DNA of 64,000 bases, taken from positions 52,974 through 116,973 of the forward strand of contig JAJFKT010000021.1 in assembly GCA_021773075.1 (NCBI GenBank), written 5' to 3'. Below the pieces are notes generated by a model. That model was not told the DNA's origin. It did not search any database and saw only the letters and a list, made by a program, of their open reading frames with translations. Positions 51,822 to 59,929 of the stretch are shown here, one piece after another (within the stretch, counting starts at the first letter, position 1; each line of letters begins with the position of its first letter). This stretch comes from Woeseiaceae bacterium (lineage in GTDB: Bacteria; Pseudomonadota; Gammaproteobacteria; Steroidobacterales; Woeseiaceae). A program made the position numbers and the translations under genes.

Positions 51822-52676
51822 CTAGTTGCGTCTGCTACTTGTCCAGATGATCCCCTGGTAGACGAGGTAGACAATGTTCACGCTGAGCAGAAAATAGAGT
51901 ACCCAAAAAGACCATTCGCTTACCAAAGGCGTAGGCCACGTTGCAAAAAGCAGCGTCTTGAAAGCCGTGGCAAGGAGTACGAGGCTGGTCAAAAACGTCG
52001 TTACTTTTCCCAAGAGTGACGGGCCCATCAAAGCGGGCCCACGTACAAAAAACATAATGAAAACTGCGATAAAAAGAAGCGGATACCTCACTATCAGAAA
52101 ACTCAATAGCTGTCCTGGTATAGCGTCAGCCGAATACAGGCCGATAGCCAAAAACGTAAGTAGGGCCTGGTCCGCAAGAACGTCGAGCATACGGCCCATT
52201 CGTGTACCTAGACCCTGACGGCGGGCGACCCAGCCATCCAACAGATCGGACATTGACAGCGCAAAGATGAACAAGAGGAAGATTGGTCCCGACACTGCAC
52301 CGACCGGAAGCTGCAGACACGGCCACCAGACAAGCGGTGCCAGTGCGAGTCGGCCGAAGCTCAAGCTATTGGGTAGCAGCAGACTTTGATGTGGCCTGCC
52401 ATGAGCATCATCGACCATACCGATGTGGGTCATTACGAAGAAGACGGCAACTGCGTACCAGGGAATCCACAACACCGATGCGGTAAACGCCTGCCAGGGT
52501 GTTTGCTTCCACAGCGTCAATAGAATGATAAGCGTTCCCGCTACAGCAACCGCAGCGGCGGACCACCAGAACGATCGGGTCCGATTCGGGCAAGCGCGTA
52601 AATCGTCGAGTGACCGTTGCCACGATCGCGACAAGAGGGTCCGCCACGCCCGCAAGCTGTAGTGGTGGCGAACCAC
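51822..52676 (-). CDS. CDP-alcohol phosphatidyltransferase
   Basis: The protein is 284 residues with about six membrane segments. The catalytic motif is SDLLDGWVARRQGLGTRMGR followed by MLDVLADQ, the D-x2-D-G-x2-A-R-x8-G-x3-D-x3-D pattern of the family. It transfers a phosphatidyl group from a CDP-lipid to an alcohol acceptor in the inner membrane. The start used is GTG; the frame stays open upstream for about 80 bases but offers no common start codon, so the N-terminus is uncertain. Convergent with the lipid-type operon. Confidence 0.85.
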   Translation of the reverse strand: MVRHHYSLRAWRTLLSRSWQRSLDDLRACPNRTRSFWWSAAAVAVAGTLIILLTLWKQTPWQAFTASVLWIPWYAVAVFFVMTHIGMVDDAHGRPHQSLLLPNSLSFGRLALAPLVWWPCLQLPVGAVSGPIFLLFIFALSMSDLLDGWVARRQGLGTRMGRMLDVLADQALLTFLAIGLYSADAIPGQLLSFLIVRYPLLFIAVFIMFFVRGPALMGPSLLGKVTTFLTSLVLLATAFKTLLFATWPTPLVSEWSFWVLYFLLSVNIVYLVYQGIIWTSSRRN

Positions 52677-52761
52677 GTCATCAATAAGCTCTCGCGAAAA
52701 CGCAGTTACAGCGTCATGCGCTACCTCTGAAGCTTTTGGATTTAAGTGAATGACTTGAGAG

Positions 52762-53343
52762 TCACTTTTTATCTTTGGGTGGTGGCGCCGTGTACTTCAA
52801 GTTCTCCATCAACCGCATCGCATCAGCACTAAAATCCGGCGCGCCGTCACTTGAGAAGAAGAACACTTTCGTCAGTAGTGGCCCGGATCCAAGCACCGCC
52901 ATAGTGAGGTAGTCGAATTCGCCATACTTTGATTCCTTATCGGTAATCGTAAAGTAATAGCCACTGACGTGATCGCCGGAGATTGGGTTCAACGGTATAT
53001 CCAACTCGAATGCTGACGCGCGTAGTGCGTCGACATCGACCGTTGCGATTTCTGTGAGGTCTTTGTCCGTTTGCACGTCGGCGCCTTTGACGGATTGCAG
53101 GTTCACCATTAATACGGGTTTGGATTTCGGGCCGAACGGGCCGAAGCGGATATCCGCAACCTCATCGAAGGTCTCGAACTCAGGCTTTTTCCCCCAGGAC
53201 AATGGGTATTCCAGGTACAGGGTACCGCCGCCCGGAACCTTGTACGTTTTGCTGGCCCAGTCGTCGGCACGGGACACGCCCGCCCACGCTGTCGCCAAGA
53301 TAAGACTGAATGCCAAAACGTTTCGCGATGTTTGTTGGATCAT
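52762..53343 (-). CDS. Secreted protein of unknown function
   Basis: With the ATG at 53343 the protein is 193 residues; GAGG about 11 bases upstream favours it over the in-frame start at 53385. A signal peptide ends near SRADDW. The mature part, with GGTLYLEYPLSWG and a lysine-rich tail PPPKDKK, resembles stress-response or photosystem-reaction-centre-like secreted proteins but is not assigned. It is divergent from the ada-alkA type gene. Confidence 0.65.
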   Translation of the reverse strand: MIQQTSRNVLAFSLILATAWAGVSRADDWASKTYKVPGGGTLYLEYPLSWGKKPEFETFDEVADIRFGPFGPKSKPVLMVNLQSVKGADVQTDKDLTEIATVDVDALRASAFELDIPLNPISGDHVSGYYFTITDKESKYGEFDYLTMAVLGSGPLLTKVFFFSSDGAPDFSADAMRLMENLKYTAPPPKDKK

Positions 53344-53447
53344 TTTCTGTAGGACCTCGAGACTGCTTGCAGGTTCAGCGTACAATACACGTTCATCGAG
53401 GTCCGAATCTGGCTAGTTTGAACTCAGGGTGCGCGTATACTTTGCGC

Positions 53448-54932
53448 ATGCTCCGGAATTCAAACAGCTCAGGAAACGACATCTTCGAGCAGGCGCGACT
53501 TTCTCGCGACGCCCGATTCGACGGACGTTTTTTTATCGCTGTAAAAACGACCGGTATTTATTGCCGGCCGATCTGCCCGGCAAATGCACCCAAGAGCGAG
53601 AACGTCACTTTCTACCAAACTGCGGCTGCGGCGGGAGAAGCGGGCTATCGCCCGTGCCTCCGGTGCCGGCCGGAATGTGCGCCGGGTACGCCAGCCTGGG
53701 AAGGCACATCGACAACCGTGCAGCGTGGTTTGCGGTTGATCGCAGACGGCGCTCTGGATGATGGCGACATCGAACACCTTTCAGATCGACTGGGTGTCAC
53801 CAGTCGGCATTTGCGGCGGCTGTTCAACAAACATCTTGGCGCGAGTCCCCTGGCGGTCGCGCATACGCAAAGACTGCATTTTGCGAAACGCTTAATCGAT
53901 CAGACCACCCTGCCGATGGTGGACATCGCTATTGCCGCTGGCTTCGGAAGCACGCGTCGCTTCAACGATGCATTCCGCAATACCTACGGCCGGACACCGC
54001 GAGACCTGCGACGCAGGAAGGCGGTCGCTGAACCGTCCGCGGGACTCACAGTGCAATTGCCTTATCGATCGCCGTTTGATTTTTTGCAGCTCCTGAGTTT
54101 CTTCGAAGCAAGGGCAATTCCCGGTGTAGAGGTTGTGCACGACAAACGCTACCTGCGCAGCGTGACATTCGACGGTGCTCACGGCGTCATCGATCTTCAC
54201 GACGGTGGTGGCAACGTTCTCTTGACGGTGCATGGTGCGGGTACGCGATCCTTGCTACCGATTATTCAGCGAGTTCGTGGAATTTTCGATCTGGATGCTT
54301 CGCCGGATGATGTGTCGCGAGTCCTTTCCCGTGATTCATTCCTAAAACGTGAGATCAGAAAACGCCCGGGAATTCGAGTCCCGGGCGTATGGGATGGCTT
54401 CGAATTGACGGTGCGTGCAATTCTCGGACAGCAAGTTTCTGTCGCCGCAGCGACGACTTTGTCCGGACGCCTTGCGAAGCGCTACGGTGAAGACTGCCAG
54501 ATAGTGGTTCCAGGAATCGATGCCGAAAAAACACCAGCACTGATATTTCCTCCGCCAGAAAAATTGCTGCGGGCGCGTCTCGGCGATTTGGGGATTATCA
54601 GAAGCCGCGCGGACACGATCCGCCGAGTCGCCAAAGGCGTCGTCGAAGGTGATATCAGTTTCGATGGCACACAGGACATCGACGAATTCTGCAAGTCATT
54701 GGTGTCAATCAAGGGAATCGGCGAGTGGACGGCGCAATATGTTGCGATGCGAGCGTTGAAAGATCCGGACGCGTTTCCTGATTCGGACCTGGGCTTGCTG
54801 CGTGCATTCGATATGCAGGACCGTGAAAGACTTAAGCCCAGGGAGCTGAAACAGCGCGCTGAAGCATGGCGTCCTTGGCGGGCCTACGCGGCGTTATTAT
54901 TGTGGAGTTCTGATAAGAACTCTGGAGGTTGA
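53448..54932 (+). CDS. Ada/AlkA fusion: DNA-3-methyladenine glycosylase with regulator domains
   Basis: The protein is 494 residues. An Ada-type metal-binding domain comes first (IYCRPICPANAP and YRPCLRCRPECAP, zinc cysteines), then an AraC-type HTH (about 90-190, with GFGSTRRFNDAFRNTYGRTP), then an AlkA-like glycosylase with the HhH motif IKGIGEWTAQYVAMR and catalytic Asp in FPDSDLGLL. It excises alkylated bases and can sense methyl damage. The ATG at 53448 starts just before the Ada fold; an upstream start at 53310 would overlap the divergent gene. It is followed by ogt after three bases. Confidence 0.92.
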   Translation: MLRNSNSSGNDIFEQARLSRDARFDGRFFIAVKTTGIYCRPICPANAPKSENVTFYQTAAAAGEAGYRPCLRCRPECAPGTPAWEGTSTTVQRGLRLIADGALDDGDIEHLSDRLGVTSRHLRRLFNKHLGASPLAVAHTQRLHFAKRLIDQTTLPMVDIAIAAGFGSTRRFNDAFRNTYGRTPRDLRRRKAVAEPSAGLTVQLPYRSPFDFLQLLSFFEARAIPGVEVVHDKRYLRSVTFDGAHGVIDLHDGGGNVLLTVHGAGTRSLLPIIQRVRGIFDLDASPDDVSRVLSRDSFLKREIRKRPGIRVPGVWDGFELTVRAILGQQVSVAAATTLSGRLAKRYGEDCQIVVPGIDAEKTPALIFPPPEKLLRARLGDLGIIRSRADTIRRVAKGVVEGDISFDGTQDIDEFCKSLVSIKGIGEWTAQYVAMRALKDPDAFPDSDLGLLRAFDMQDRERLKPRELKQRAEAWRPWRAYAALLLWSSDKNSGG

Positions 54933-54935
54933 ACG

Positions 54936-55421
54936 ATGTACTACTGTTACTTTGACACGCTAATCGGCGAGCTCCTGCTCGCGGGCGAGGCTCAGACCTT
55001 AACGATGATCGGCTTTCCCAAAGGTGCGATGCGCCGCGACCCGGAGCCTGACTGGATCTACAAGGAAGAACCCTTTGCGATTGTTCGCGAGCAGTTGGCG
55101 GAGTATTTTTCAGGACAACGGAAAGAGTTCGATGTGCCGCTATCCCTCGACGGTACCGAGTTTCAGGTCAGCGTGCTTGAAGCGTTGCAGGAAATTCCTT
55201 ACGGCGAAACGACATCGTATGGTGCCATCGCGAAGCAGATCGGTCGCCCGAAAGCGGTACGCGCGGTTGGTGCAGCCAACGGCAGAAACCCGATCCCGAT
55301 AATTGTTCCTTGTCATCGGGTAATCGGTAGCAGCGGCGATTTAACGGGATTTGGTGGCGGGCTCGATACCAAAGCGGCCTTGCTCAGACTCGAGGCCGAG
55401 AACTCGGGAACGCTCTTATAG
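54936..55421 (+). CDS. ogt: Methylated-DNA--protein-cysteine methyltransferase
   Basis: The protein is 161 residues. The active site PCHRVIG (acceptor Cys) and the DNA-binding QEIPYGETTSYGAIAKQIG are clear. It removes O6-methyl groups from guanine by suicidal transfer. It is three bases after the Ada/AlkA gene, forming an alkylation-repair operon likely induced by methyl damage. Its end overlaps the convergent neighbour by six bases. Confidence 0.93.
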   Translation: MYYCYFDTLIGELLLAGEAQTLTMIGFPKGAMRRDPEPDWIYKEEPFAIVREQLAEYFSGQRKEFDVPLSLDGTEFQVSVLEALQEIPYGETTSYGAIAKQIGRPKAVRAVGAANGRNPIPIIVPCHRVIGSSGDLTGFGGGLDTKAALLRLEAENSGTLL

Positions 55422-56078
55422 TTGCTTGCCTTGCATTGACCGAATCGCAGCAGACGGCTCTACATCATCAATCAGGCGTTCGTCACTCTGCAGCGTCGTG
55501 AATTTTGACTCCAGAGGCAGAATACCTGCCCAAATCGGAATATCGTAGTCCTCATCTTCGTCATCAGGCATACCGGTCGACACCTTCGCCGATGCCGATT
55601 CGATTTCGAGTGCAATGACGCCGGTCATTTTCACCTCTTTATCGTGTGAGTCGCGAACCTCGTCCCAACGTCCCGGCATTGTGCATTCTGAAATTATTCT
55701 TAAAGCCTTGAGTTTTTCGTCGTGGTCTTCGATGAGTCGCGGCGACCCGAAGACGGTGACAGACCGATAATTCATTGATGAATTGAAAGCGGAGCGCGCA
55801 TAGACCAGCGCATCGATATGAGTAATGTTCAGGCAAACTGTCGTTGTACTTTCAAGCAGGCGAATAATCCGCGCTTTGCGTGCACCGTGCAGGTATATCG
55901 TTGTGCCGTCCCGGCCGTACAGCATCGGAACGACGACAGGTTGACCATTGTGTACGAAAGCGACTGATGCCATTAGTGCTGAATCCAGTATCTTGTGCAC
56001 GCTCTCTGTGTCATAGGTCGCTTTTTTTTGCAGCTGCCGAACCTTGTTTTGCTGACTGACTTTGTACTCGTTGTTCAC
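55416..56078 (-). CDS. Pyridoxamine 5'-phosphate oxidase-like flavoprotein
   Basis: The protein is 220 residues. The split-barrel pattern QPVVVPMLYGRDGTTIYLHG and NITHIDALVYARSAFNSSMNY-like segments (shown in part) fit the NimA/PNPOx-related group that binds flavin or heme. The reaction is unknown. It is 15 bp downstream of the DASS transporter gene on the same strand and may share its transcript. Confidence 0.8.
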   Translation of the reverse strand: MNNEYKVSQQNKVRQLQKKATYDTESVHKILDSALMASVAFVHNGQPVVVPMLYGRDGTTIYLHGARKARIIRLLESTTTVCLNITHIDALVYARSAFNSSMNYRSVTVFGSPRLIEDHDEKLKALRIISECTMPGRWDEVRDSHDKEVKMTGVIALEIESASAKVSTGMPDDEDEDYDIPIWAGILPLESKFTTLQSDERLIDDVEPSAAIRSMQGKQL

Positions 56079-56093
56079 TACAGATCTCCGCTC

Positions 56094-57563
56094 CTAGTTG
56101 AGGAATATCGGCGCCAGCTTGTAAGCGACAGCCGACACCAGAACGATGCCAATTAAATTTAGTATGAATCCGGCACGCACCATTCGAGGAATCGTCAACA
56201 TGCCGGAGCCAAATACGATTGCGTTGGGAGGTGTTGCTACGGGCAGCATGAATGCGCAACTAGCGGCCAGGGTGACTGGCACGGCAAGCACCATCGGATC
56301 GTAGCCTGCCTCAATAGCGATAGCGCCTACAACCGGCAGGAATGTCGCCGTCGTCGCGATGTTACTGGTTAACTCTGTGAGGAAAATAATTAGAGTCGCG
56401 GCAAGTATTACAATGACAACCAGGGGTAAGGCACCAACAGCGTGGAGGCTGCTGCCCAACCATTCGGCCAGACCGGTTCGCGACACAGCGCCTGCAAGTG
56501 CCAGCCCACCGCCAAAAAGCAGGAGTACACCCCAGGGCAACTGCTCTGCATATTTCCAGCGCAGCAGAAGCGGATCTTCCTTACGCCCGCTCGGCACGAG
56601 GAACATGAGGATCGCGCCCGCAATCGCGATTAGCGAATCATCAAGTGCGGACAAGGCCGGGAGCTTCACGAGTAAAGGGCGGAAAATCCAGGTCAAGGCC
56701 ATGATAACGAAGACAATCGCAACTCGTTTTTCAGGGACTGTTATTGAGCCCATGTCTTCATTCATCTTTCGAAGTACAGCGCGTCCTTCGACCGAGGTGA
56801 CAAAGTTAACCTTGAATACCCAACGGGTTAGTACGAGCCATGACAGGGGCAGCATCAGTGCTGACATTGGCAAGCCGACCATCATCCAGTTCGAGAAGTT
56901 GATCGTCGTACCATAGGTATCTGCCATGAAGGCTGCGAACATCGCGTTTGGAGCTGTTCCGACCAGCGTCGCAATGCCACCTATGGTCGCTCCATAAGCG
57001 ACGCCCAGGAGTAGGGAAAACTGGAAATCCTCTTTGGCTTTGTCGCTCAGGCCGCCGACCGTCTTGTGAATCACAGCAATGATGGATACGGCGATGGGCA
57101 GCAGCATCATGGTAGTGGATGTATTCATAACCCACATCGAAATTACGGCACTGGCAAGCATGAAGCCACCCACGAGAGAACGACCGTTACCGCCAGCTCG
57201 TTGCAGGACGGCCAACGCGATTCGCCGATGCAGGTTCCAGCGCTGCATAGCAAATGCAACGATAAAGCCGCCGAGAAACAGGAAGATAACCTTGTTTGCG
57301 TAGGGGGCTGTCGTATCCTGAATGGATGCCACACCCGACAAAGGAAAAAGCACTATGGGCAGTAGAGCGGTAACGGCGATAGGTACCGCTTCAGTTGCCC
57401 ACCAGATGGCCATCAAAATTCCGATCGAGGCTGTGACCCATGCTGTGTGGTTAAGCCCGTCGGGTGCACCAAGCAAAAGCATTGTTAGTAACAGGACAGG
57501 ACCTAGGAATAGTCCAATCTTTTGACCCCTGGAGCGGCCTTCGACCATCTCTATATCGCCCAT
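56094..57563 (-). CDS. DASS/SLC13-family anion transporter
   Basis: The protein is 489 residues with about 12 membrane segments. WWATEAVPIAVTALLPIVLF near residue 55 and the SNT-type motifs in both halves (MNTSTTMMLLP and TSNIATTATFLPVVG) identify a divalent anion:Na+ symporter, which carries dicarboxylates such as succinate, or sulfate. An organic acid substrate is likely given the metabolism around, but specificity cannot be read. Confidence 0.9.
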   Translation of the reverse strand: MGDIEMVEGRSRGQKIGLFLGPVLLLTMLLLGAPDGLNHTAWVTASIGILMAIWWATEAVPIAVTALLPIVLFPLSGVASIQDTTAPYANKVIFLFLGGFIVAFAMQRWNLHRRIALAVLQRAGGNGRSLVGGFMLASAVISMWVMNTSTTMMLLPIAVSIIAVIHKTVGGLSDKAKEDFQFSLLLGVAYGATIGGIATLVGTAPNAMFAAFMADTYGTTINFSNWMMVGLPMSALMLPLSWLVLTRWVFKVNFVTSVEGRAVLRKMNEDMGSITVPEKRVAIVFVIMALTWIFRPLLVKLPALSALDDSLIAIAGAILMFLVPSGRKEDPLLLRWKYAEQLPWGVLLLFGGGLALAGAVSRTGLAEWLGSSLHAVGALPLVVIVILAATLIIFLTELTSNIATTATFLPVVGAIAIEAGYDPMVLAVPVTLAASCAFMLPVATPPNAIVFGSGMLTIPRMVRAGFILNLIGIVLVSAVAYKLAPIFLN

Positions 57564-57698
57564 ATGAACTCACTTTCGGAAACAGGACGGAGCAGGTTAG
57601 CTTGTTCGCGTGCTTGAGTCGTCATTTTCCACCAAAATTGCCGAGAGTGTCTAAATATAGTGGTTTTCTCGCCTTCCAATACTATATGTAGTAGCATT

Positions 57699-57725
57699 CC
57701 GTGCGTACCAAATCGGTACGCACGG
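57699..57725. repeat. 11-bp perfect inverted repeat
   Basis: CCGTGCGTACC and its exact complement are separated by five bases, in the 441-bp gap between the DASS gene and the cupin gene. No T-run follows on either strand, so it may be an operator or a structured RNA element. Upstream AT-rich sequence near 57681 could hold a promoter. Confidence 0.5.
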
Positions 57726-57962
57726 AGATAAGATGTAGGACGGCAAAAAGGCGATTCGCCATGCCGGATGCGTGACTCGAAGGCGAGTGATTCGTGAACC
57801 CTCTCAACACGTTACTCGTTCAAAGATTACCTGCAATCTTTGTGGCCGACGACGAAGCGGATTGTCATACGGGAACTGGATGGCTGAATGGAATGCAACA
57901 TTGATGTTACAAACTATTCAAATGCGACCTGACCCCGGCCGAATACATCTTTTGCTTAATAT

Positions 57963-57989
57963 GCCGCCCAGATTCTGGGCGGCTTTTTT
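57963..57989 (+). terminator. Rho-independent terminator
   Basis: GCCGCCCAG and CTGGGCGGC form a nine-bp stem with a three-base loop, followed by TTTTTT. It faces the plus strand, yet no coding gene precedes it on that strand for more than 400 bp, so it may end a short non-coding transcript. Confidence 0.8.
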
Positions 57990-58004
57990 AGTGATTAGGG
58001 TTTA

Positions 58005-58820
58005 ATGAGACTCCAATACAAAATTGCGCTTGCTATAGCCGCTGCTTCTTACCTGACAGCGTGCACCAGCGGGCCGCCAAAGTTGCCGTACCCGGCTTTC
58101 GTGCAAGCCAATGAACTAGACGATATTTTCATGGCCAGCCTGCCCGGAGTTCGAGCGAAGCAGTTAGCCGGCGACCCACAATCACGCCGTACCAGCAATC
58201 GAATCGATCTACCAAAGGATTGGAGTGGCACGAGTGGTGGGGTGCCCGGCCGATCAATGGAGATTATCGTTATTGAAGGTGAGTTGAAGCTCGCAGACAT
58301 TGCTCTTAAGCGAGGTGGCTATGCGTTTCTCCCTGCCGGATCACTTGGCTTCAATATGGTCGCGAGGGAAGGTGCAAGAATCCTTTATTTCGTGAACGAT
58401 ACGGATCCGGAGTCAGTGATTCGTTCGCCCATCATTATCGACAGCGATCTTCTGGAATGGCAGGACACAGCGAAAGTCGGCGTGAGCACGAAGGAACTGC
58501 GTAGTGATCCGGGCAACGGGTCGAAGACCTGGCTGCTGCGCGTCGCGTCGGGTGCATCACTGCCATGGGAATCGTCAACTGTGCTGCGAGAAGGTTATCT
58601 CATGACTGGCAATCAGCAGTACGCGGAATGCGTCAATGGTAAAGTGAATCTTTGGCAATATGCTCCTGGTGGCTATTTCTACCGACCCGCAGATACGATC
58701 AATGGCGGCCCCGAGTCTCTGGCGTTAACCGATTCAGTTTGGGTCTTGCGTGAGACAAGCAAAGGCGAATCCAGAACCTGGCCCGCCTGCACAGCGTTGC
58801 CGACGGAAGCTTCGCCTTAG
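58005..58820 (+). CDS. Cupin-like lipoprotein (DUF4437)
   Basis: The protein is 271 residues. A lipobox YLTAC (Cys20) follows a short signal peptide. Two cupin-like halves are suggested by the repeated pattern IVIEGELKLADIALKRGGYAF with LPAGS, and YLMTGNQQYAECVNG with PGGYFYRPADTI, as in DUF4437/ChrR-like proteins. No activity is known. Its end overlaps the convergent DCC-family gene by four bases. Confidence 0.75.
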   Translation: MRLQYKIALAIAAASYLTACTSGPPKLPYPAFVQANELDDIFMASLPGVRAKQLAGDPQSRRTSNRIDLPKDWSGTSGGVPGRSMEIIVIEGELKLADIALKRGGYAFLPAGSLGFNMVAREGARILYFVNDTDPESVIRSPIIIDSDLLEWQDTAKVGVSTKELRSDPGNGSKTWLLRVASGASLPWESSTVLREGYLMTGNQQYAECVNGKVNLWQYAPGGYFYRPADTINGGPESLALTDSVWVLRETSKGESRTWPACTALPTEASP

Positions 58821-59227
58821 AAGCGATCGTTTCCCTCAATATCAAGATTGTTGATACGGGATCGACCGAGGATCCTTAGCAACAGGTTGCGACAAGCCGC
58901 TAGCACCGGGTACAGGAAGCGCGCCACTCGCGGCCATCGAAATACCGAATAGGCAAGCCTGTTGACGAAGCCCTTGCGCGAACTCAAGTTTGCGAGTTTA
59001 TGGATGGCATCACTGCCGTAGTAGATTTTTCCATCAGCCTTAACAACCATTCCCTCGTCGATGTCCAGGCCGAGTTCTGTGATTTCCTGCAGGATGTTAC
59101 TGTCTTGTCTTGCGTCGATTCGGACAAGGTCCCCGGCAGATTGGTCGACGTCAATTCGCTGGCAGTAGTAATCGCAGATCGGACAATCCCGGTCATAGAC
59201 GACTTCGACCTGTTTGCTATCGGACAT
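58817..59227 (-). CDS. DCC-family thiol-disulfide oxidoreductase (DUF393)
   Basis: The protein is 136 residues. The family signature YDRDCPICDYYC at the N-terminus carries the CxxC pair on a thioredoxin-like fold. The physiological partner is unknown. It is 20 bp downstream of the GbsR-type regulator on the same strand, so the two likely form an operon controlled by the palindrome at 59785-59808. Confidence 0.85.
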   Translation of the reverse strand: MSDSKQVEVVYDRDCPICDYYCQRIDVDQSAGDLVRIDARQDSNILQEITELGLDIDEGMVVKADGKIYYGSDAIHKLANLSSRKGFVNRLAYSVFRWPRVARFLYPVLAACRNLLLRILGRSRINNLDIEGNDRF

Positions 59228-59247
59228 CGGATTCTCTGATTTGAACC

Positions 59248-59772
59248 TTACTTCTTCACCAACTTTGTAATCTTTGTGCCGAGTGCCATGAGCTTCGTTA
59301 GCGTACTCGTTGGAATTGCACTTATCTGTTCGTACCAGTTGCTGGTTGATTCAACAAACTGAAGCATGTTTCGGATCCGCTCTTTGGTTACCGGATCGGT
59401 ATCGTCTTCTGCTTCAACCTCGGCAGCGCAGCCTTTGAGCATCGTGAGTGTTGGATTTAGCTCGCGCTGCTTGCGCTGTTCGATGATCACGCGAAACAAT
59501 TCCCATACGTCGTAAATTGATTCGAAGTAGTCCCGCCGATCACCAAGGATATGCGTCATACGCACCATGCCGTAGCTCTGCAATTCGCGAATACTGGTGC
59601 TCACGTTCGAGCGCGCGACTGAAAGCAGCTCGACTATTTCGTCCGCACGAAGTGGCTTCGGCGAAAGATAGAGGAGCGCATGGATCTGAGCGACAGTCCG
59701 ATTGGTGCCCCAGCGGGTGCCCATCTCGCCCCAGTGCAGAACATACTTCTCAACGGCAGGCGTCATCTTCAT
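59248..59772 (-). CDS. GbsR/MarR-type regulator
   Basis: The protein is 174 residues. The N-terminus WGEMGTRWGTNRTVAQIHALL with LLSVARSNVSTSIRELQSYG is the GbsR-type winged helix. Members control osmoprotectant or membrane-stress genes. A 24-bp perfect palindrome lies 12 bp upstream of the start, so it probably represses itself and the DCC-family gene that follows. Confidence 0.85.
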   Translation of the reverse strand: MKMTPAVEKYVLHWGEMGTRWGTNRTVAQIHALLYLSPKPLRADEIVELLSVARSNVSTSIRELQSYGMVRMTHILGDRRDYFESIYDVWELFRVIIEQRKQRELNPTLTMLKGCAAEVEAEDDTDPVTKERIRNMLQFVESTSNWYEQISAIPTSTLTKLMALGTKITKLVKK

Positions 59773-59784
59773 CAGTAATTTCTC

Positions 59785-59808
59785 TAATTTCTGTTATAAC
59801 AGAAATTA
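59785..59808. promoter_or_regulatory. 24-bp perfect palindromic operator
   Basis: TAATTTCTGTTA is followed directly by its exact complement. It is centred 24 bp before the GbsR-type start codon, the expected position for autorepression. Confidence 0.75.
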
Positions 59809-59831
59809 CATCCAATGGAGCATAAAAGCAA

Positions 59832-59924
59832 GCCAGACCAGGGCTTTGTTCCTGGACAGAGAATTTTTTCGACTGTGTCCCGTGGAGAAATAATTCTCTG
59901 TCCAGGAGCAAAGCCCGGCCAGAC
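59832..59924. repeat. Long imperfect inverted repeat (REP/BIME-like)
   Basis: Arms of about 33 bases (59832-59865 and 59892-59924) are complementary with few mismatches and end in CTGGACAGAGAATT and its complement, leaving a 26-base loop. It lies between the convergent-facing end of cmoB and the GbsR promoter. The shape suggests a repetitive palindromic element, as spread by RAYT transposases, although no such gene is in the window. It may also stabilise or end the cmoB transcript. Confidence 0.6.
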
Positions 59925-59929
59925 ATCAA

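Noticed and set aside
57772..58005. A 77-codon plus-strand frame in the gap before the cupin lipoprotein
   Set aside because: It reads through the terminator hairpin and has no ribosome binding site or known motif; the region looks non-coding.
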